In this document: positions 24,278-34,172 of the stretch, piece by piece | How positions within the stretch are numbered: position 1 is the stretch's first letter | Layout of the letters: the number at the start of each line of letters is the position of its first letter | Assembly (NCBI RefSeq): GCF_014841105.1 | Contig: NZ_JACYWE010000002.1 | Location: forward strand, 344,434 to 408,433 | Direction of reading: 5' to 3' | DNA: 64,000 nucleotides | DNA from: Lolliginicoccus lacisalsi | Lineage (GTDB): Bacteria > Actinomycetota > Actinomycetes > Mycobacteriales > Mycobacteriaceae | The notes under the pieces: model-generated | Seen by the model: only the letters and a program-made list of their open reading frames with translations | Database searches by the model: none | What the model was told of the DNA's origin: nothing | Translations under genes and position numbers: made by a program

Positions 24278-24403
24278 TCGCGCAGCGGGTGTCGCGCAGC
24301 GGGTGTCGTCCCCCGGGTGTCGCGCAGCGGGTGTCGTCAGGCGGGTGTCGCGCAGCGGGTGTCGCGCAGCGGGTGTCATCAGGCGGGTGTCGCGCAGCGG
24401 GTG
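24278..24403. repeat. Nine 14-bp tandem repeats
   Basis: Nine consecutive units of consensus TCGCGCAGCGGGTG; units 1, 2, 4, 6, 7 and 9 are identical, and units 3, 5 and 8 vary in the middle (TCGTCCCCCGGGTG, TCGTCAGGCGGGTG, TCATCAGGCGGGTG). Confidence 0.92.
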
Positions 24404-24472
24404 TCATCCCCCGAATCTGCCACCCTTCACGCGCAGCCGCCACGGCTAGCCCCTAGCGACCACGGTTGTTTC

Positions 24473-24653
24473 CGTGGCAGGTCCCGCGCAAACGTGGCAG
24501 GTCTCGGGCAAACGTGGCCGCTAGCGACCATGGGTGGCAGCTGCGCACTGGCCGCTAGCGACCATGGGTGGCAGCTGCGCACTGGCAGGTAGCCAGGACG
24601 AGGGGCAGCTGCATCCCGGCAGGTAGCCAGAGGACGAGGGGCAGCTGCAACCC
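24473..24653. repeat. Three short tandem duplications in series
   Basis: A 20-bp pair (24473-24492, 24493-24512; CGTGGCAGGTCYCGSGCAAA) is followed by a perfect 34-bp pair (24516-24549, 24550-24583; includes CCGCTAGCGACCATGGG). An imperfect pair of 34 and 36 bp comes last (24584-24617, 24618-24653; includes GAGGGGCAGCTGCA). Confidence 0.88.
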
Positions 24654-24697
24654 GGCAGCAGCACGCCTCGCCTCGCAGCCGGGGACTGTGCCGCTAG

Positions 24698-25786
24698 CTA
24701 GAAGCGCGGGTGATTGCCCACGAGGAGAGCGCGAGTGCCGTTGCCGTTCTCGGTGTCGCTCGCGCGGCGCACGGAGCCAATCGTCCAGCAGTCGATATGG
24801 CGGGCGGTGCGCACCGCGAGCGCCCGATCCACATCCTCGGGAGCCATGATGGCAACCATGCCGACGCCCATGTTGAAGGTGCGGGCCATCTCGGTGGGAT
24901 CGACCTTGCCGCGCTGCTCGATGAGGCGGAAGACAGCGCCAGGGCTCCAGGTGCCCCGGTCGAGGTCCGCGACGAGCCCGGCAGGGATGACGCGCGACAG
25001 GTTCTCGGCGAGTCCGCCACCGGTGACGTGGCAGAAGGTGCGCACATCGGTCTCGGCGGCGAGCGCGAGGCAGTCCTTGGCATAGATCCGGGTGGGCTCG
25101 AGGAGCTCCTCGCCCAGGGTGCGGCCAAACTCCTCGACGTGGCCCTCCAATGACATGCGGGTGATGTCGAGGAGCACCTTGCGGGCGAGCGAGTAGCCAT
25201 TGGAGTGCAGGCCGGAGGAGGCCATGGCGATCGCGACATCACCGGGGCGCACCTTGTCCGGAGTGAGCACCGCGTCCGCCTCGACCACACCGACGCCGGT
25301 GGCGGAGAGGTCGTAGTCGGATTCGCCCATCATGCCGGGATGCTCGGCAGTTTCACCGCCAAGGAGCGCGCATCCGGCCTGCACGCAGCCTTCGGCGATG
25401 CCGGAGACGATCGCGGCGACCTTCTCGGGAATGACCTTGCCGACGGCGATGTAGTCCTGCAGGAACAGTGGCTCGGCGCCGCACACGACGAGGTCATCGA
25501 CGACCATGGCGACGAGATCGAGGCCGACGGTGTCGTGCTTGTCCATCGCTTGCGCGATCGCGAGCTTGGTGCCCACGCCGTCCGTGGACGAAGCGAGCAG
25601 CGGTTCCTTGTAGTTGGTGCGCAGCGCGAACAGCCCCGCGAAGCCTCCGAGGCCACCCACGACCTCGGGGCGGGTTGCCTTCCGCGCGAGCGGCTTGAAA
25701 AGTTCCACTGCCCGCTCGCCAGCATCGATGTCCACGCCGGCCGCGGCGTAGGATGCTCCGGAATCGTGGGAGTTGTCGTCGATCAT
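24698..25786 (-). CDS. purM: Phosphoribosylformylglycinamidine cyclo-ligase
   Basis: A 362-residue AIR synthetase, which closes the imidazole ring of FGAM with ATP, step five of purine synthesis. Recognisable parts are SYAAAGVDIDAGERAV, LASSTDGVGTKL, LLGGETAEHPG and HVTGGGLAENLSRV. The ATG at 25786 gives the family start MIDD...SYAAAGVD; an in-frame GTG at 25819 would add 11 residues. It faces DUF3073 convergently. TAGCGT upstream on the minus strand may be its -10. Confidence 0.95.
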   Translation of the reverse strand: MIDDNSHDSGASYAAAGVDIDAGERAVELFKPLARKATRPEVVGGLGGFAGLFALRTNYKEPLLASSTDGVGTKLAIAQAMDKHDTVGLDLVAMVVDDLVVCGAEPLFLQDYIAVGKVIPEKVAAIVSGIAEGCVQAGCALLGGETAEHPGMMGESDYDLSATGVGVVEADAVLTPDKVRPGDVAIAMASSGLHSNGYSLARKVLLDITRMSLEGHVEEFGRTLGEELLEPTRIYAKDCLALAAETDVRTFCHVTGGGLAENLSRVIPAGLVADLDRGTWSPGAVFRLIEQRGKVDPTEMARTFNMGVGMVAIMAPEDVDRALAVRTARHIDCWTIGSVRRASDTENGNGTRALLVGNHPRF

Positions 25787-25937
25787 GGGGTCCGTTAGCT
25801 CCGCCCGTGGGATTGTCACACGTTACGGGGCTACGCTACCGGACTTGAGGCCCCGGTTACACCTCGCTGGCTGCGAGGGCCTGCAGGATGGGGCCAGCGC
25901 CGGGCAGGACCGGCACGGGGGCGATGCCTGGCGGGAG

Positions 25938-26921
25938 TCAGGCGATCTCGGTGTAGGCGACACCGGTGAGCTTGACCGATCGCTCCCACAGGGCCTCGGC
26001 AAGCACGGGATCGACCGCCTGAGCACTTCGGGGGCAGCGCCGCACGGGGCCGCGCACCCCGCCGAACCCCGCCGGGCCGAGGTAGTCATCGTTGCGCACG
26101 TCCGGCATCGCCGCGGCATAGAGGGTGCTGTAGGCACCTTCCTCCGCCGACTTCGCTGTCAGCGCGACCACTTGCCGCATCATGCGACGAAGGCCGAGGG
26201 TCGGCACGATGGGCTCGAACAGGTCGGTGGCGGCCGCACCGGGATGAGCCGCAACCGACCGGGCCTGCGATCCGGCCATTTCGAAGCGGCTTGCCAGCGC
26301 ACGCGTGAACAGCATGTTCGCGAGCTTCGACTGCGTATAGGCATTGATGCGGAAGTACTTGCGGCGCTGGTAGTCGAGGTCGTCGATGTCGAGCTTGGCC
26401 TGCTGGTGCATCAGCGAGGAGAGGGTGACGACGCGGGGCTCGGGCGCGGTTAGCAGCAGCGGGAGCAGGCGCCCGGTGAGCGCGAAGGGGCCGAGATGGT
26501 TGATGCCGATCTGCGATTCGAAGCCGTCCTTGGTGGTGCGGTAGGGCACCGCCATCACGCCCGCGTTGTTGATGAGCACATCGACCGAGCTAGTGTGCTC
26601 GGCGATCTCCTCGCTGCAGGCCCGCACCGACTCGAGGTCGGCAAGGTCGAGGTGGACCAGGACGGGCTTGGCCGCGGTCGCGGAGGCACTGATGTCATCG
26701 AGCGCGGCCCTGGCACGGTCGAGATTGCGGCACGCGATGATGACGCTCGCGCCCGCGTGCGCGAGGGCCGAGGACGTTTCCTTGCCGAGCCCCCCATCGC
26801 CACCCGTGACGACGATGGTCCGGCCGGTGAGGTCGGGCAGGTCGGCTGGGGTGAACTCCGCAACGGCCAGAGGCTCGAGGCTATCTCCGGAGCGGGGTGC
26901 CTGTGTCTGGTTTGCAGCCAT
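25938..26921 (-). CDS. SDR-family oxidoreductase (protochlorophyllide reductase-like)
   Basis: A 327-residue extended short-chain dehydrogenase with TGGDGGLGKET near residue 40, NNAGVM near 115 and the active-site pair YTQSK near 195. It belongs to the broad group annotated as WW-domain-oxidoreductase or protochlorophyllide-reductase-like; the natural substrate is unknown. The start at 26921 has GGAGAAGGA upstream. It sits between purM and purF on the same strand, and purF lies 138 bp upstream. Confidence 0.82.
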   Translation of the reverse strand: MAANQTQAPRSGDSLEPLAVAEFTPADLPDLTGRTIVVTGGDGGLGKETSSALAHAGASVIIACRNLDRARAALDDISASATAAKPVLVHLDLADLESVRACSEEIAEHTSSVDVLINNAGVMAVPYRTTKDGFESQIGINHLGPFALTGRLLPLLLTAPEPRVVTLSSLMHQQAKLDIDDLDYQRRKYFRINAYTQSKLANMLFTRALASRFEMAGSQARSVAAHPGAAATDLFEPIVPTLGLRRMMRQVVALTAKSAEEGAYSTLYAAAMPDVRNDDYLGPAGFGGVRGPVRRCPRSAQAVDPVLAEALWERSVKLTGVAYTEIA

Positions 26922-26940
26922 CGTTCCTTCTCCCTGTGAT

Positions 26941-26978
26941 GTGCCCCACATTCTTGATCTTAGCGAGGAATGGGGCAC
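26941..26978. promoter_or_regulatory. Stem-loop or operator between purF and the SDR
   Basis: GTGCCCCA (26941-26948) and TGGGGCAC (26971-26978) pair perfectly; after a 2-nt bulge TTC pairs with GAA. It is 20 nt before the SDR start and 81 nt after purF, so it may be a purF terminator without T-run or an SDR operator. Confidence 0.5.
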
Positions 26979-27059
26979 CTATGCCAGGGTGAGTTGCCGA
27001 TAGCAGGCCACGCCATCGGGCATGGCGGCCCGGATGGCGCGGCGAGCGGGCTGCGGGGC

Positions 27060-28640
27060 CTACTGGACGCCCAGCGAGGGCGTGGCCGGAGAGCCTGGCC
27101 TCGCGCCAGTGGCGTCGCCCTCGGTGGAGTCGAACATCGCCTCGAGCACGTTCTTGCCGATGCGGCTCTCGTGCGGCAGCTCGATCGGATAGACACCGTC
27201 GAAGCAGGCGCGGCACATGCGCGACGCGGGCTGCTCGGTCGCCGCGGTCATCTCGTCGACGGAGATGTAGCCGAGCGAGTCCGCACCGATGGAGGAGCGC
27301 ACCGCCTCGAGCATCTCCTCGGTCGAATCGGCGCCGTTGGCGATGAGCTCCGCGGGGGACGCGAAGTCGATGCCATAGAAGCACGGCCACTTCACCGGCG
27401 GCGAGGCGATGCGCACGTGGATCTCGAGCGCGCCCGCCTCGCGGAGCATCCGCACGAGCGCGCGCTGCGTATTGCCCCGCACGATGGAATCGTCCACCAC
27501 CACGAGGCGCTTGCCGCGGATCATGTCGCGCAGCGGGTTGAGCTTGAGCCGGATGCCGAGCTGGCGGATCGTCTGGGACGGCTGGATGAAGGTGCGCCCG
27601 ACGTAGGCGTTCTTCATCAGCCCCTGGCCGTAGGGGATCCCGGAGCCCTGCGCGTAGCCGACCGCGGCGGGCGTGCCGGACTCGGGAACGGGTATCACGA
27701 GGTCAGCCTCGGCAGGATGCTCCTTGGCGAGGCGGCGCCCGATCTCCACGCGGGTGGCATGCACGGAGCGGCCCGAGATGACGCTATCGGGACGAGCGAG
27801 GTACACGAACTCGAACACGCAGCCCTTCGGCTCGGGCTTGGCGAAGCGCATCGATCGCACGCCGTCGGCGTCAATGGCCAGCAGCTCGCCGGGCTCGATC
27901 TCGCGCACGTAGGAGGCGCCGACGATGTCGAGAGCGGAGGTCTCGCTGGCCACGACCCAGCCCCGGTCGAGCCGGCCCAGGCAGAGCGGCCGCACGCCGT
28001 GCGGATCCCGCGCCGCATACAGCGTGTTCTCGTCCATGAAGGTCAGGCAGAACGCGCCGCGCAGCTGCGGGAACAGTTCCATGGCAGCCTGCTCGACGCT
28101 GGTATCGGCGGCCGCGTGGGCGAGCAGCGCGCCCACGATGTCGGAGTCGGAGGTGGCGGCCTTGCGGCGGCGACCACCAAGCAGGCCGGCCTCGCGCGCC
28201 TTGGCGGCGAGCTCCGCCGTATTGACGAGATTGCCATTGTGGCCGAGGGCGATGCCCGTGCCGGCCGAGGTGGTGCGGAAGATCGGCTGCGCGTTCTCCC
28301 ACGTCGTCGCGCCCGTGGTGGAGTAGCGGCAATGCCCGATAGCGACGTGCCCGCGCATGGCGATCAGGGTCTGCTCATCGAACACCTGGCTCACTAGGCC
28401 CAGATCCTTGAACACCAGTACCTGGCGGCCGTCCCCGACTGCGATGCCCGCCGCCTCCTGGCCACGGTGCTGCAGGGCGTACAGGCCGTAGTAGCTGAGC
28501 TTGGCGACGTCCTCGCCCGGGGCCCAGACACCAAAGACCCCGCATTCCTCGCGTGGCTCCTGCTCCTCCGCATCGAGCGCGGGCTGGTAGACATCCGCGT
28601 CGGGGCTCGTGGCGGTGTCGCGGCTCGTATGTGCAGTCAC
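27060..28640 (-). CDS. purF: Amidophosphoribosyltransferase
   Basis: A 526-residue enzyme for the first committed step of purine synthesis. A 32-residue propeptide ends before Cys33 (EECGVFGVW), the N-terminal nucleophile of the glutaminase domain. The PRPP loop is VVVDDSIVRGNT. Cysteines in PVKWPCFYGIDF and MCRACFDGVYP fit the 4Fe-4S cluster of the Bacillus-type enzyme. The start is GTG at 28640 with GGGAG upstream; TAGACT (minus strand, near 28680) may be the -10. Confidence 0.95.
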   Translation of the reverse strand: MTAHTSRDTATSPDADVYQPALDAEEQEPREECGVFGVWAPGEDVAKLSYYGLYALQHRGQEAAGIAVGDGRQVLVFKDLGLVSQVFDEQTLIAMRGHVAIGHCRYSTTGATTWENAQPIFRTTSAGTGIALGHNGNLVNTAELAAKAREAGLLGGRRRKAATSDSDIVGALLAHAAADTSVEQAAMELFPQLRGAFCLTFMDENTLYAARDPHGVRPLCLGRLDRGWVVASETSALDIVGASYVREIEPGELLAIDADGVRSMRFAKPEPKGCVFEFVYLARPDSVISGRSVHATRVEIGRRLAKEHPAEADLVIPVPESGTPAAVGYAQGSGIPYGQGLMKNAYVGRTFIQPSQTIRQLGIRLKLNPLRDMIRGKRLVVVDDSIVRGNTQRALVRMLREAGALEIHVRIASPPVKWPCFYGIDFASPAELIANGADSTEEMLEAVRSSIGADSLGYISVDEMTAATEQPASRMCRACFDGVYPIELPHESRIGKNVLEAMFDSTEGDATGARPGSPATPSLGVQ

Positions 28641-28713
28641 AGCGCAATGCTCCCTTGGCGAGGGGTCGGAACAATTCGAGTCTACGGTCCGCGGCGGCGC
28701 TCGCGCGAACTTC

Positions 28714-29109
28714 TCACAACGGCACGATCGGCATCCATCGGGTGATCTCGGCGGCGCGGGATCCCGAGGCTTCGCCGCGCCCGTCCGCGCAGAGTTCCTC
28801 CAGGGACGCCAGGCCTGTCGCCAGCAGCAGCCAGGAGCGCGGGGGCAGCTCGACCACGTTCGGTGGGGTGCCGCGCGTGTGTCGCGGGCCCTCGATGCAC
28901 TGGATCGCCACGTGGGGAGGCACGCGGACCTCCACGCTGTGCCCGGGCGCGCCCTGCTCGAGGGCGTGCGCGCACGCCCGCGCCGCGGCCGCTACCAGCG
29001 GCTTTGGCGGCGCTTCCGTGTTGTCGGGGTCGCGCAGCCAGTCGGCGATGGCGAGCACCGCGGCCCGCACGTCCTCGGGTCGCGCGGAGGTGCCCCGTCC
29101 TTGTGCCAT
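28714..29109 (-). CDS. Sterol carrier family protein
   Basis: A 131-residue protein matching the bacterial SCP-like group adjacent to purF (Rv0807 in M. tuberculosis). Segments are VEVRVPPHVAIQCIEGPRHTRGTPPNVVE and TWLLLATG-like SWLLLATGLASLEEL. The fold may bind a lipid, but no ligand is known. It lies 73 bp upstream of purF on the same strand. Confidence 0.78.
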   Translation of the reverse strand: MAQGRGTSARPEDVRAAVLAIADWLRDPDNTEAPPKPLVAAAARACAHALEQGAPGHSVEVRVPPHVAIQCIEGPRHTRGTPPNVVELPPRSWLLLATGLASLEELCADGRGEASGSRAAEITRWMPIVPL

Positions 29110-29130
29110 GTTCCTGCCCCTTGGGATCGG

Positions 29131-29799
29131 CTACTGGTTGGCATCCACCATATGGACGATAAGCGCTCCTCCGGCATTCATCGCGTAGTGCACCACCGCG
29201 GGCGCCACGACACTGCTGGTGGCGGATGTCAATGAGGTGAACACCACACCGCCGAGCATGGTCACCAGCACCGTCGATCCCACGGAGTGCCCCGCGCAGC
29301 GCGCGGGGGCGACATGCCAGGCGCCGAAGGTGGCGGCGCCGGCGAGCCGGGCGGGCCACCGCCCGTGCCGGGCCAGCGGCAGCGCGTCCCGCCAGAGGGC
29401 GTCGAGCGCGGACCGGAACAGCAGTTCCTCGGCGAGCACGGTGCCAACCGGGATGTGGAACAACGTCCACGCCGCCAGTGGCCCCAGCGGCGGCCCGGGG
29501 CGCCCGGCGACCGCGCGGCGCGCTGCCAGCGCCCCGGCGACGCCGAGGCAGCCAAGAGACGGCAGCACGACGATCCGGGTTCCAGCGGCCAGCCCGGCGC
29601 GGGCATGGCCAGGGTGCAGCCCCAAGTCCTCCCAACCGGAGCCGTGGCCCGCTGCCCGCGCGATGGCCACGGCCGTCACCCCCGCCGCGGCGTGCGCGAC
29701 GGTCCGGACCGCCCAGGGCCAGGCAGCGCGCGGGACGATCACTGTGTTCCAGGCCACGGCCGCGCTGCTGGCGGCCGCGGCGAGGACCACCCTCCTCAC
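29131..29799 (-). CDS. CPBP-family intramembrane metalloprotease
   Basis: A 222-residue membrane protein with six or so hydrophobic segments and the CPBP/Abi motifs: EELLFRSAL (EExxxR), FGAWHV and VHYAMNAGG. Family members cleave membrane-embedded peptides or protect against bacteriocins. The 4-nt overlap with the upstream hydrolase gene shows coupling. The substrate is unknown. Confidence 0.85.
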   Translation of the reverse strand: MRRVVLAAAASSAAVAWNTVIVPRAAWPWAVRTVAHAAAGVTAVAIARAAGHGSGWEDLGLHPGHARAGLAAGTRIVVLPSLGCLGVAGALAARRAVAGRPGPPLGPLAAWTLFHIPVGTVLAEELLFRSALDALWRDALPLARHGRWPARLAGAATFGAWHVAPARCAGHSVGSTVLVTMLGGVVFTSLTSATSSVVAPAVVHYAMNAGGALIVHMVDANQ

Positions 29800-31589
29800 C
29801 CCGCGGGTCCTTCATCGCCGATCGGGCTCTGCCGGGGCAGCACGTACCGCGACAGCGTGTCCATGATGGCGTGGGCCTCGGCGGTGTCCGCATCGGTCCA
29901 GCCGTCGGGCGCGGCGATCGCGAGCCAGCCGTCGAGGATGAAGTCACCGTAGAGGTGGCCGTGCCCGTAGGGGATCCGGCCCGCGTTGACGAGGTCGGAG
30001 GCCACCTGCCAGAAGGTGACGATCGGGCGCCATTGCATCGCTGGGGAGACATCGTGCCCCCGGGGCTCGCGCAGCCAGTCGGGCCGCTGGAACAGCAGGT
30101 CGGGCGACCACCACACCACGGGATCGGTGGGGTGCTGGAGGTAGAGCACGCGCGGCTCGAGCCACGGCGCGGCGTCGAGCTCGGCGGCGGCGGGCAGGTC
30201 CTCGGGCTTGTTGGCGAAGCGCACGATCAGTCCCCCCGCGTAGGTGGGCTGGATCTGCGGCGTGCCAGGATCGCGCCGCTCGGTGATCGCCTGCCAGAGC
30301 CGGTTGGCGTTGACCGGACCGACCCACAGCGCTCCCGATACCTTCTCGCGGAGATCAGCGAGCCCGGTGAAGGCGGCCTCGGAGCCGTAGGAGCCGAGGC
30401 TCTCGCCATAGACATGCAGCTCGGGCCGATCATCGGGACTACGGCGGGACCATTCCTCGTAAACGGCGTCGAACAGCTTCCTGCCTGCTTCCTGCGCGAT
30501 CTCCCGGTCGACGAGGAAGGACACCGCGCTGGGCAGGAAGGAGTACTGGATGGTGACGAACGCGGTGTCACCGCGGTGGATGAGCTCGAGCGACTGAGTG
30601 GCTACCGGATTGATCCAGCCCGTGCCGGTGGTGGTCGCGACGACGAGCACTTCCCGCTCGAACGCCCCGGTGCGCTCGAGCTCGGCGAGGGCCAGCTCGA
30701 TGCGCTCGTCGATGCTCGGGGCGGTATCGATGCCCACGTACACGCGGATGGGCTCGAGGGCGGGCTCGCCGGTGGCGCGCTCGAGCTCGGCGCCGCGCAG
30801 CCCGCGCGAGACGATGCGCCGCCCTTGCAGACCGAGGGTCTCCCAATCGGCGCGGGATGCGGGGCTGCCGGAGCGCTCCGGCTCGATGGGCTGGGCCACG
30901 GTGTCCTCGATCTCGGCGTTCTGCACGGAGAAGACCGAGTTGGCGGCGATGACCATGCCGCGGATGAGCACACCATCGACGAGGGTGATGACCAGGGCGG
31001 AGACGAGGACGATGCCGAGCGCGTCAACGATGTACCGGGGCAGGCGCAGGAGCTTGCGCAGCGCGTGACCGACGATGCGGACGATGATGCGGAGCAGCCG
31101 CGCGGCGAGGATGATGCCCAGCGCGATCGCGACGGCAAGCAGCCCGGCGCGGACGTGGGACGTGCCCGAGGGCGGATCCATGTCGATGAGCTCGCGGATC
31201 TGGCGCTGCCACTCGGCGGAGGCGATGACGGCGGTGACCATCAGGAACAGCGTCGCGACGGTGGTGAGCCCGCGCAGTGCCCACCTCGCCCGCCGGGGCA
31301 GCGGGGGCCATTCGAGCAGCGGCTGCACCACCGATCGCGCGAACCAGGCGATGATCACGCCCGTGCCGTATCCGGCGGCCAGGCTGATGCCCGATACCAG
31401 GCCCTGGTAGGTCCACTCCCGGGGCAGCAGGGAGGGGGTCATCGACCATGCGAAGAACACCCCCGCGACCGCGAGGCCCACGAGATCGAGTCGCAGCAGC
31501 AGCCAGGCCCGTCGCACCGGATCGGGGGCTCGTCGGGTGATCTCGTCGATGAGCCCGGCGAGCGCGCGGGGAGGCGATGCGCTGGTCAC
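29796..31589 (-). CDS. Membrane alpha/beta-hydrolase (DUF2319 type)
   Basis: A 597-residue protein. The N-terminal half has about five membrane spans (residues 33-215), starting MTPSLLPREWTYQGLVSG. The C-terminal half is an alpha/beta-hydrolase with nucleophile elbow YGESLGSYG near residue 390 and an HPTDPVVWWSPDL segment. This two-part architecture is the Abhydrolase_9 family of actinobacteria, with unknown substrate. It is coupled to the CPBP gene and lies 74 bp downstream of purL. Confidence 0.85.
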   Translation of the reverse strand: MTSASPPRALAGLIDEITRRAPDPVRRAWLLLRLDLVGLAVAGVFFAWSMTPSLLPREWTYQGLVSGISLAAGYGTGVIIAWFARSVVQPLLEWPPLPRRARWALRGLTTVATLFLMVTAVIASAEWQRQIRELIDMDPPSGTSHVRAGLLAVAIALGIILAARLLRIIVRIVGHALRKLLRLPRYIVDALGIVLVSALVITLVDGVLIRGMVIAANSVFSVQNAEIEDTVAQPIEPERSGSPASRADWETLGLQGRRIVSRGLRGAELERATGEPALEPIRVYVGIDTAPSIDERIELALAELERTGAFEREVLVVATTTGTGWINPVATQSLELIHRGDTAFVTIQYSFLPSAVSFLVDREIAQEAGRKLFDAVYEEWSRRSPDDRPELHVYGESLGSYGSEAAFTGLADLREKVSGALWVGPVNANRLWQAITERRDPGTPQIQPTYAGGLIVRFANKPEDLPAAAELDAAPWLEPRVLYLQHPTDPVVWWSPDLLFQRPDWLREPRGHDVSPAMQWRPIVTFWQVASDLVNAGRIPYGHGHLYGDFILDGWLAIAAPDGWTDADTAEAHAIMDTLSRYVLPRQSPIGDEGPAG

Positions 31590-31663
31590 GCCTCACCTCC
31601 CCGTCACGGTCCGCTCGCCCGGGCCGCCAGGGGGCCCGGGAAATGGCTCAGGCTGGCACCGGC

Positions 31664-34006
31664 TCAGGCTATAGCGTGCCCGAACAGCCGTGGCAGGGTG
31701 CCGCCGCGATGCTCGGCGAGCTCGCTGAGCGTGAACGTGCCCACGCCCTGGATCTCGACGTCGTCCGAACCGTTGACAACGACACCGATCCGCTGCCAGG
31801 GCATGCCCCGCATGGTGCACATCGACGTGAATCGAGGCTCCTCGGTGCGAGGAACAGCCACGAGGACGCGCCCCGTCGATTCGGAGAACAGGTGCACGAA
31901 CGGGTCCGCATCCTCGGCCAGCACGATGCGGCAGCCCGTCTCGGAGGCCAGCGCCATCTCGATGACAGCCTGCGCGAGACCGCCCTCGGAGAGGTCGTGC
32001 GCTCCGTTGATCAGGCCATCGCGGCTCGAGGCGACCATGATCTCGCCGAGCAGCCGCTCATGCTCGAGGTCGACCTGGGGCGGCACTCCCCCGAGGTGAT
32101 CGTGCGCGACCTGCGCCCAGACCGAGCCGTCGAGCTCGTCGCGGGTCTCGCCGAGCAGGATGAGCGACTCACCGTCATCGAGGCCGAACGATTGCGGGGT
32201 GCGGCGGTGCACATCATCGATGGTGCCGAGCACGCCCACCACGGGCGTGGGCAGGATGGGCTGGCTGCCGGTCTGGTTGTAGAAGCTGACGTTGCCGCCG
32301 GTGACGGGGATGCCGAGGGTGGCGCAGCCGTCCGCGAGGCCGCGCACGGCCTGCTGGAACTGCCACATCACGGCCGGATCCTCGGGGGAGCCGAAGTTCA
32401 GGCAGTTCGTCACGGCCTTCGGTGTCGCGCCGGTGGCGGCGACATTGCGGTAGGCCTCGGCGAGCGCGAGCTGCGCGCCGCGGTACGGGTCGAGCTTGGT
32501 GTAGTGGCCGTTGCAGTCGGTAGCCAGGGCGATGCCCCGGCCGGTCTGCTCATCGATGCGGACGACACCCGCGTCAGCGTGCTCGGCAAGCACCGTGTTG
32601 CCACGCACGTAGCGGTCATACTGCTCGGTGATCCACGCGCGGCTGCACAACTGCGGCGAGGAGATCATCGCGATGATCGTCTCGCGCAGCTCCTCGGGGG
32701 TGGCGGGGCGGGCCAGTCCCGCAGTGGTGCTCGCGACCAGCGCGTCCTGGTCAGCGGGGCGGGCCAGCGGCCGCTCGTACACCGGGCCCTCGTCGGCGAG
32801 GCTCTTCGGTGGCGCATCGACGACGGTCTCGCCATGCCAGGTGATGACGAGGTGCTCGCCATCGGTGACCTCGCCGATATCAGTGGCGATGACATCCCAC
32901 TTGCGGCAGACGTCCATGAAGGCATCGACGTTCTCCGGGGTGACCACGGCGCACATGCGCTCCTGCGACTCCGACGACAGCACCTCGGCGGCGGTCATGT
33001 TCGCCGCCCGAAGCGGCACCTTGTCGAGCTCGATGTGCATGCCGCCATCGCCGGCCGCCGCGAGCTCGGAGGTCGCGCAGCTCAGCCCCGCGCCACCGAG
33101 ATCCTGGATGCCCACCACGAGGCCCTTGTGGTAGAGCTCCAGGGTGCACTCGATGAGGACCTTCTCGGTGAACGGATCGCCCACCTGCACCGACGGCAGC
33201 TTCTTGCGGCCCCCGCCGGACTCGTCGCCATCGAAGGTCTCCGAGGCGAGCACGGAAACACCACCGATGCCGTCGAGGCCGGTGCGGGCACCATAGAGAA
33301 TGATCTTGTTGCCCGCGCCCGAGGCGAACGCCAGGTGCAGGTCCTCCACGCGCATCACGCCCGCGCACAAGGCGTTGACGAGCGGATTGCCCTGGTAGGA
33401 CGCGTCGAAGACGGTCTCGCCACCAATGTTGGGCAGGCCGAGGGAGTTGCCGTATCCGCCCACGCCGCGCACCACGCCGTCGACGACGCGCCGCGTGTCC
33501 GGATGGTCGGCCGCGCCGAAGCGGAGCTGGTCCATCACCGCGATCGGTCGCGCGCCCATCGCCAGGATGTCGCGCACGATCCCGCCGACTCCGGTGGCAG
33601 CGCCCTGGTACGGCTCCACGTACGAGGGGTGGTTGTGGCTCTCCACCTTGAACGTGACGGCCCAGCCGTCGCCGATATCGACCACGCCGGCGTTCTCGCC
33701 GATTCCGGCGAGCATCGATTCCTTCATCGCCGCGGTGGTGGTCTCCCCGAAGTAGCGCAGGTGGACCTTGGAGGACTTGTAGGAGCAGTGCTCGCTCCAC
33801 ATCACCGAGTACATCGCGAGCTCGGCATCAGTGGGGCGGCGGCCGAGGATCTCACGGATCCGCGTGTACTCATCGTCCTTGAGTCCCAGCTCCCGGTATG
33901 GCTGGGGGATGTCCGGGGTCGCCCCGGCGCGAGCGACCGTATCGATACGGGCCTGCTGCGGGTCGGCGGTGACGGAATCGGAGACAGGCTGTGCTGATGA
34001 CGACAC
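31664..34006 (-). CDS. purL: Phosphoribosylformylglycinamidine synthase subunit PurL
   Basis: A 780-residue FGAM synthase large subunit (small PurL type), acting with PurQ and PurS. Conserved parts are [27 protein letters not shown] [14 protein letters not shown], and [17 protein letters not shown] chose GTG at 34006, with AAAGGA about 12 nt upstream; the frame stays open another 83 codons but without family sequence. It diverges from the DUF4129 operon. Confidence 0.95.
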   Translation of the reverse strand: MSSSAQPVSDSVTADPQQARIDTVARAGATPDIPQPYRELGLKDDEYTRIREILGRRPTDAELAMYSVMWSEHCSYKSSKVHLRYFGETTTAAMKESMLAGIGENAGVVDIGDGWAVTFKVESHNHPSYVEPYQGAATGVGGIVRDILAMGARPIAVMDQLRFGAADHPDTRRVVDGVVRGVGGYGNSLGLPNIGGETVFDASYQGNPLVNALCAGVMRVEDLHLAFASGAGNKIILYGARTGLDGIGGVSVLASETFDGDESGGGRKKLPSVQVGDPFTEKVLIECTLELYHKGLVVGIQDLGGAGLSCATSELAAAGDGGMHIELDKVPLRAANMTAAEVLSSESQERMCAVVTPENVDAFMDVCRKWDVIATDIGEVTDGEHLVITWHGETVVDAPPKSLADEGPVYERPLARPADQDALVASTTAGLARPATPEELRETIIAMISSPQLCSRAWITEQYDRYVRGNTVLAEHADAGVVRIDEQTGRGIALATDCNGHYTKLDPYRGAQLALAEAYRNVAATGATPKAVTNCLNFGSPEDPAVMWQFQQAVRGLADGCATLGIPVTGGNVSFYNQTGSQPILPTPVVGVLGTIDDVHRRTPQSFGLDDGESLILLGETRDELDGSVWAQVAHDHLGGVPPQVDLEHERLLGEIMVASSRDGLINGAHDLSEGGLAQAVIEMALASETGCRIVLAEDADPFVHLFSESTGRVLVAVPRTEEPRFTSMCTMRGMPWQRIGVVVNGSDDVEIQGVGTFTLSELAEHRGGTLPRLFGHAIA

Positions 34007-34172
34007 GGAGGCTGGGGTCCTTTCGACGCGGTGGCCCGCCGTCGCGGAGTCTGGCGGCGTGCCACCGTGGAGTCTACCGTGATCATCGCGGCACGCCGGA
34101 ATCGCGCGATGAGCTGGAATCCCTGGGCGGAACAAGGCCCGGCGCATGGGCCGCGCGTGCCAGGATGTGGAC

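Larger units (their letters stand above)
24205..24697. other. Gene-free minisatellite island downstream of purM
   Basis: Apart from the terminator, this convergent spacer is made almost entirely of tandem repeats with four different unit lengths (14, 20, 34 and about 35 bp). A short hairpin CCACGG-TTGTTT-CCGTGG at 24460-24477 separates the first two. Open frames across it only follow the repeats. Confidence 0.75.

Noticed and set aside
24278..24403. Possible CRISPR array
   Set aside because: The 14-bp units are directly adjacent with no spacers, too short for CRISPR repeats, and no cas genes are present.
31577..33997. Long open frame on the plus strand opposite purL
   Set aside because: It mirrors the high-GC codon bias of purL, has no recognisable domain, and purL fits its family over the full length. 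The same applies to frames opposite purF (26970-28397), the ABC permease (43023-45515), and 29478-32099.
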